Position numbers and translations under genes: made by a program
Assembly (NCBI RefSeq): GCF_019393635.1
Contig: NC_057865.1
Location: 302,913,885 to 302,977,884, forward strand
Length of the DNA stretch: 64,000 bases
Origin: Dromiciops gliroides
Taxonomy: Eukaryota > Chordata > Mammalia > Microbiotheria > Microbiotheriidae
Direction of reading: 5' to 3'
Shown here: piece after piece, positions 58,986-64,000 of the stretch
Numbering within the stretch: position 1 is the stretch's first letter
How the letters are laid out: every line of letters begins with the position of its first letter
Notes under the pieces: generated by a model
Told to the model about the DNA's origin: nothing
What the model saw: the letters and a program-made list of their open reading frames with translations, nothing else
The model's database searches: none

Positions 58986-60037
58986 CCTGCCTGAGTTTAA
59001 TAAATGGGTATCTATAGTTGGATCACTTAGTATCTAACAAAGTGGAGTAGTAGTGAGGCATCTACATCAAACAAATAGGCTAGAATAAGTCGAGTTCTTT
59101 CCCATAGGTCTCCATTGATTCTGTCAGTGATACTGCATCTTACTTTATTAATTTTTCCTTTCAATTCCATTTACTGATATCTCTTCCTAAATTTTATCTT
59201 ATTTGAGTATATAATTTATTTTTATCTTTTTGCCATCCATTAAAGTCATACTGGTGCTCTATGTCACGACTGAATTTAAGGCAAACTGAGACATTTTCAC
59301 AGTATCGTTTATAATAATTAGTAAGACGATAGAGTAAAATCTGAGAGCTATGAATATCTTCTCATGTGCCTGAAATAAAATCATAACAACTGGTAGACAT
59401 TTTAATGAGGAGGTGGGTCATGAATCTGCTCAGCTCCTTCCCATTACTTCCTCCCTGGGAGATGGGAATAATCCTCAGGTGGATCAGATGGGTGGAAGAC
59501 ATGGGAATAGTCCAGTACTTGAATTTGGGTTAAGTGGGTAGTGGATGAGGTTACTATGGGAGATGAAGCCAAGAATGGAGGTTCAATTCACAATAAAACT
59601 GAGATCAGAATGGAGGTGATTATAAGACCCAAGCTTCTGCTTGGCCCCTAGGCAAGTTTCTTTGGAATGTAGGTGAATGGTGAAGTTAACATGGTAAGGC
59701 ATGAATTAAAATAAATGGTCACTCTTGATAATGTGGAAATGACCTTGTGCTCACAAAAGCTTGGGAGTAGAATGCAATCCTATCTATCAAGTGAAAGGCT
59801 CAGGATATGTGCAAGCTGTGGCCGAATATGTACAGGGGCAGCAGCCTGGTGGGAAGTGGACGAGGGCTGGCCTCCATTTGTCAGGAGGACTTCCTAAGCA
59901 GAAGGTTGGCCACTGAGAAGTGACTTTAATGGCTCTAACTCTAGAAAACTATTAAGTAGTAGAAAAGTTGCCATTTCCTTTGGGAGTGGTCATGGACACT
60001 TAAAGTACTTAATAAATAATTTCAATTGATTTAGATG
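58986..60037. other. NUF2 intron 1, nothing recognised
   Basis: About 1 kb of intron 1 with no repeat or exon pattern I could identify. Confidence 0.4.
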
Positions 60038-60186
60038 GGTTTTTTTTGGTGAGGCAATCGGGGTTAAGTGACTTGCCCAGGGTCACACAGCTAGTTAAGT
60101 GTTAAGGGTCTGAGGTCGGATTTGAACTCAGGTCCTCCTGACTCCAGGGCCGGTGTGCTCTGTGCACTGCGCCACCCAGCTGCCCC
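60038..60186 (-). mobile_element. CORE-SINE at the edge of the CpG island
   Basis: Complete copy, gatttag at both sides. About 500 bp from NUF2 exon 1. Confidence 0.9.
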
Positions 60187-60695
60187 GATTTAGTAGGTAT
60201 TTTAATGATTGGATAGGTTAATGCTAATATTGCAAGAATTAAAACAGATTGTATAATAAAACTGATTTTTTAAAAGCGAGTTCATCAGAAGAACAAGTTT
60301 TCAGTTGGAAGGGATTTTGAAGTTTCTACTCCAACGCCCTCCCCCCTCGACACAGGCCTTGGCTTTGCCACTCCTGGCCAGGAGGGGCCGGGGCCGACGG
60401 GCCTCATTAGGAGGACATTCCACAGACTCGCGGGGGAGACGATGCCCAGAGAAAGGGCGCTTTAGAGGCTCCCCCAGGACACAGCCTCGTACCGGGAGAC
60501 TCCAAGGCAGGAACGAGGAGGGGGCCGCGCCGGACAGACAGCTGCCCCCGGGCGGGGAGGACGCGAAGCCGGAGCCCTGGGGGTCTAGGGGCGAGACTCT
60601 GGGGAGGCGGGGCCCCCGCGGGCGGGCTCGGACGCGGCCCACCTCATTCCCCGAGGGGAAGGGGACACGCCCCCGGGACTGCGGCGCACACTCAC

Positions 60696-60780
60696 CTCCC
60701 GCAGCCTCCGGCCTCCGCCGCGACCTCGCCTGGACGGGGGCGGCGAGTCTCGCACCCCTCCCCCGCCCGATCGGCCGCCC
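60696..60780 (-). other. NUF2: NUF2 exon 1 (non-coding, predicted)
   Basis: A strong splice donor (minus strand GCGGGAG then GTGAGTG) lies at the 60696/60695 boundary inside the CpG island, just downstream of the CDE/CHR pair. Exon 2 carries the start codon and has its own splice acceptor, so a non-coding first exon is required. The 5' end is a guess, placed shortly downstream of the CHR; no transcript data are available. Confidence 0.6.
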
Positions 60781-60798
60781 CGCCGAACCGCCGAACTT

Positions 60799-60813
60799 TT
60801 CAAATCGGCCGCG
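60799..60813 (-). promoter_or_regulatory. CDE/CHR tandem element of the NUF2 promoter
   Basis: On the minus strand the sequence reads CGCGG-CCGA-TTTGAA. A CDE-like GC element (60809-60813) is separated by exactly four bases from a canonical CHR (60799-60804). This arrangement binds the DREAM and MuvB complexes and gives G2/M-restricted expression, matching the cell-cycle role of Nuf2. Confidence 0.75.
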
Positions 60814-60823
60814 AACGAGCCTC

Positions 60824-60900
60824 CCGGAAGTCCCGGCCCTTCCTCCCGGACGCATTTCCGGGAGGCAAAGCTTCCGGTCGTCAGTCTGTAGTTCTTCCGG
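60824..60900. promoter_or_regulatory. Cluster of four ETS-family sites
   Basis: GGAA cores in good ETS context: CCGGAAGT at 60824-60831 on plus, TTTCCGG at 60855-60861, CTTCCGG at 60871-60877 and CTTCCGG at 60894-60900. They lie just upstream of the CDE/CHR. ETS factors such as GABPA commonly drive TATA-less CpG-island promoters, and no TATA box is seen here. Confidence 0.6.
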
Positions 60901-61414
60901 CGTGCGGGGGGTGGGGCTAGGGAGGGGGCCGAGGAGACGACTTCGGTGATCCGGAGCCACGTCCTCCTCCGGCGCCGCCAGGCGAGCGGTCTTTCCTGGC
61001 TCCCGGCCCCGTGCGGCCTCGGCAGGGGCGGCGGCCCCGAAAAGGGCTCTGGGGCGCGGGGGCCTCGGGGAGAGGGCCCTGGCAACAGCGCCTGTCGTCT
61101 GCCCGCCCACGAGGGACGTCCAGGCGCGGGCTCCCCCGAAGCCCCGGGACGTGCCCCGCCCCCCCCCCCAAGCGGGGCGAAGGGCGAGCTTGGGCCGGCC
61201 GGAGGCTGCTCTGCCTGTGCGCGTGCAGGCACCGCGGGCTCGCCGGGAAAGTAGGGGGCAGCGCCCCCCGAGAGCCGGGCGCCCTTTTTCCTCCTTCAGT
61301 TCTTGAAGCCCCCGTGCAGTGTTTGAATGAGGCTTTTCTGCCTGAATCCGACGCTCTACCGACCGTCCTCCCCCAGCCTCCCGGGACGCTTAGCCTGCCG
61401 ATTTGTAAAGCTGT

Positions 61415-61950
61415 TTAAAGGGAATACACAGTTCTCTTTATACTTAAGGGTTCCGATTTTTATCCCTCTTCCCTCCCTCCCCTCTCTCTCCCCCGAGGCG
61501 GCAAACAATCCGATATGGGTTATACATGTGTGATGATGGAAAGCATGACCATATCTCTATCATTTTGTACAAGAAAACTTGATTTTAAGAAATGAAAGAA
61601 AGTGAAAAACGGCGTGCTTCAGTCTGTGTTCCATCAATATCAGTTCTTTCCTTGGAGGTACATAGTGTGCTTCATCAATTGTCCTTTGGGATGTTCTCGG
61701 ACCATTATATTGTTAAGAACAGTCAAGTCATCCACAGTTCTTCATCAGACAATATTGCTATTTCTGTGCACACTGTTCTCCTGTTTCTGTTCACTTCATT
61801 ATACATCAGTTCTTACAAGTCTTCCCGGGCCTTTCTGGAATCATACTGTTTGTCATTTCTTATAACACAATCAAATTCCATCACCATCATATGTCTTAGC
61901 TTGTTTAGCCATTCCCCAATCGATTTTAGCCACCATAAAAGGGAGACCTT
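61415..61950 (-). mobile_element. L1 3' end upstream of NUF2
   Basis: L1 3' UTR (tccctcttccctccctcccctc ... ggcaaacaatccgatatgggttat) and the diverged end of ORF2 (to ccattccccaatcg). It lies about 500 bp beyond the promoter core. Confidence 0.8.
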
Positions 61951-62433
61951 TGTTTCAATACCTACCTAGTACTTTTTTATTAATGTGTTCCAGTAAGTCT
62001 CCCCCTCCTGCATTCCCTATTCATGTCTCTGTTGCTGTTCTTCCAGATACCTACACCTGAGCTCAAGTATTTGAGCATATTTTTCTGTCACAGGCTGGCC
62101 CCCAGCCACCAGTGATGGAATAGGACAGCAAGGGATCTAAATCTCATTCTTAACCAGATAATCACTCAGCAAACATGGACAAGGGAATCATAGGTGAGAA
62201 ACACCGAGGAAAGAAACAGTCCAAGAATGCTTGCCAAAGCTAAGCTGTCCCTAACAGGATAGAGAGAGAATGAATATATGTAGTTGAGAAATAGAAGAAG
62301 AATGGAACAAATGTCAACCAAGTAGCCAAGTCAGGGTCTAGGAAAAATTAGTTAAGGATGGATTTTGTAGTTCTAGCATCATTGAATCAGCCTTCAATAC
62401 TGTGAGTAAAATAATTATTAATAATGTATTTCT

Positions 62434-62592
62434 GGGGCAGCTGGGTGGTACAATGGATAGAGCACTGGCCCTTGGAATCAGGAGTACCTGAGTTCAAATC
62501 TGGCCTCAGATGCTTGACACTTACTACCTGTGTGACCATGGGCAAGTCACTTAAGCCCAATTGCCTCACCAAAAAATAAATAAATACAAAAT
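62434..62592 (+). mobile_element. CORE-SINE
   Basis: Complete copy with an A/T-rich tail. Confidence 0.9.
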
Positions 62593-62837
62593 AATGGCTT
62601 TCTAAGAGAAATCCAGAAGGCTGCTCTACCCCTCCCCAGCCTGGGAAGAGCTAGCAGCTTAACTAAAGGAACTCAGATTGATCCTTCTGACTATGTTAGA
62701 GAAGGGAACTCACCTTGACTACCCCCCAAGTCATGTCAATCGATGGAATTGAAAGATGCTAGCCAATTAGCTTTGAGCAGGATGTGAGAGCTGTCCCTAT
62801 TGAAGGAGGAACAGGAGTGGACCCAAGTAGGCTTGCT

Positions 62838-62840
<3 letters not shown>

Positions 62841-62927
<87 letters not shown>

Positions 62928-62929
62928 CT
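62841..62929. repeat. (CT)n(CA)n compound microsatellite
   Basis: About 17 CT units, then about 16 CA units, a short interruption (tatac) and more CA. Confidence 0.97.
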
Positions 62930-63229
62930 CTGCTTGCCTCTCATACTTGCTTACTGGCTGCCTTTCCTCAGCCCTGCTTTCTGGGTCTCCTTGCTGAGTG
63001 TGTAACTAATGGGGAAGTTTTTCAGACATGCGATCAAATTAATAATAAATGCTTGCTGCCAAAACTGGTGTAATAGCCTCTAATTTATAAGTAGCAATAT
63101 ATTAGAAACCCCAGCCTGACTCCCCAATAATTTAGAACAGAGACAGGCTTTCCCCCAGTATTTCAAATGACACAGGACTAATGGAGGTTTGCACACCACA
63201 GCTCTGAGGTGCAGTAGAGTTAAAAGGTT

Positions 63230-63305
63230 GGTGAAGTGGTTGTGGCTAACTTGTACCTGCCCTGGAATCTGGAGGACCTGAGTTCAAATGTGGCCTCAGA
63301 CACAG
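63230..63305 (+). mobile_element. CORE-SINE fragment
   Basis: Middle section only: tgccctggaatctggaggacctgagttcaaatgtggcctcagaca. Confidence 0.75.
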
Positions 63306-63376
63306 AGATGGTCAGAAACCTATTTGGGGAATGGAAACAGCAGGTGTCCTCCAGTAGAGATACAAAGTTCACCACT

Positions 63377-63534
63377 GGGGCAGCTAGATGGCACAGTGGA
63401 TAGAGCACTGGCCCTGGAGTCCGGAGTACCTGAGTTCAAATCCAGTCTCAGACACTTAACACTTACTGGCTGTGTGACCCTGGGCAAGTCACTTAACCCC
63501 AATTGCCTCACACAAAAAAGAAAGAAAGAAAAGA
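63377..63534 (+). mobile_element. CORE-SINE
   Basis: Complete copy; duplication acaaagttcaccac on both sides. Confidence 0.9.
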
Positions 63535-63875
63535 ACAAAGTTCACCACCCTTGGTAATTCCTCTTTCTCTAAATGACCTTTGGACAGAAGGTTCAAACCC
63601 AGGCAAATCCCTGAGGTTTTAGCAAGGCTGTACTGACTTCTGAAGAATTCTCAGGCCACTTCCCTTATGTGTGTATATGCTGACATATGCCTACCCAAAT
63701 CAGAGGGCTGTATCTATAGTTGCCCTCCCCTAGCATCCCTATGGTGTAAGTAAACTTGACCTTTCCCATTCACTGTGGTCTGTGGGAATTAGTTATTTGG
63801 TATTGAGTTACTGAGTCTGTTGTAAGATCTTCCCAAGATAATTAATGGATTTATACAGAGTGGCACCTGGCAAAG

Positions 63876-64000
63876 GTGTTAAGTCATTTTTTCAAACATA
63901 TCCAACTCTTTATGACCCTAAATAAGGTTTTCCTGGCAAAGATACTGGAGTGGCTCACCATTTCATTCTCCAGCTAATTGTACAGATGTGTAAACTGAGG
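63876..64000 (+). mobile_element. SINE, second family, cut by window end
   Basis: ttaagtcattttttcaaacatatccaactctttatgaccc ... gatactggagtggctcaccatttc ... aaactgagg. Confidence 0.7.

Larger units (their letters stand above)
60300..61300. promoter_or_regulatory. CpG island spanning the NUF2 promoter
   Basis: About 1 kb of very GC-rich, CpG-dense DNA in an otherwise AT-rich, CpG-poor window. It covers exon 1 and the upstream region. Several long open frames here come from base composition and have no recognisable protein similarity. Confidence 0.85.
62087..63137 (+). mobile_element. Possible LTR containing a SINE and a microsatellite
   Basis: From TGTCACAGGCTGG to AATAATTTAGAACA, with AATAAATGCTTGCTGCC near 63045 as a possible poly-A signal region. 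Boundaries are uncertain and no target-site duplication was found. Confidence 0.35.

Noticed and set aside
60301..61110. A 269-codon minus-strand frame and several plus-strand frames in the CpG island
   Set aside because: GC-rich DNA lacks stop codons by composition. The translations are R/G/P-rich with no domain, and overlapping frames on both strands are equally open.
62784..63073. Frames with SLSLSL and HTHTHT repeats
   Set aside because: Translation of the (CT)n(CA)n microsatellite.

Overview
The window is a stretch of marsupial nuclear DNA. The evidence is one vertebrate gene, NUF2, split into small exons, set in dense retrotransposon DNA of marsupial type: dozens of copies of a tRNA-derived CORE-SINE starting ggggcagctaggtggc (Mar1/WSINE1 type), marsupial L1, ORF2-less half-L1 (HAL1) copies, LTR elements and a Tigger DNA transposon. 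An Australian marsupial is likely from the SINE type, but I cannot name the species.

Layout. 1-38.6 kb is downstream of NUF2 and holds no host gene that I can recognise. It contains the 3' end of an endogenous retrovirus (0.57-1.1 kb), HAL1 pieces (4.4-6.5 kb), a HAL1 at 9.0-15.6 kb split by a young non-autonomous LTR element (10.9-14.7 kb), and a Tigger transposon at 16.2-26.8 kb that received a 9.6-kb L1 composite. Further on are a chimeric retroelement block (30.4-31.8 kb), an LTR (33.7-34.3 kb) and two opposed old L1 fragments (34.5-38.6 kb). 38.6-60.9 kb is NUF2 on the minus strand: a CpG-island promoter and non-coding exon 1 near 60.7-60.9 kb, 13 coding exons and a short 3' UTR with AATAAA at 38.66 kb. 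61.0-64 kb is upstream sequence: the rest of the CpG island, an L1 3' end, a possible LTR and SINEs.

NUF2 encodes the Nuf2 subunit of the NDC80 kinetochore complex. I reconstructed all 13 coding exons. They join in frame with GT-AG sites to give 460 residues, against about 464 in human. The promoter carries a CDE/CHR pair with exact 4-nt spacing and a cluster of ETS sites, as expected for a G2/M gene repressed by DREAM.

The most interesting material is in the mobile DNA. (1) One 14-bp target-site duplication brackets a full-length L1 plus two extra L1 3' ends, as expected for a 3' transduction followed by unequal crossover; the middle copy is a visible recombinant. (2) A 3.7-kb LTR element has two 373-bp LTRs that read as identical, no gag or pol, a 300-codon ORF, and a PBS-like motif repeated inside U5. 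(3) HAL1 copies share a degenerate antisense SINE. (4) A SINE and two L1 pieces lie between one 16-bp target-site duplication. I found no prokaryotic-type system, CRISPR array, rRNA gene or functional tRNA gene.
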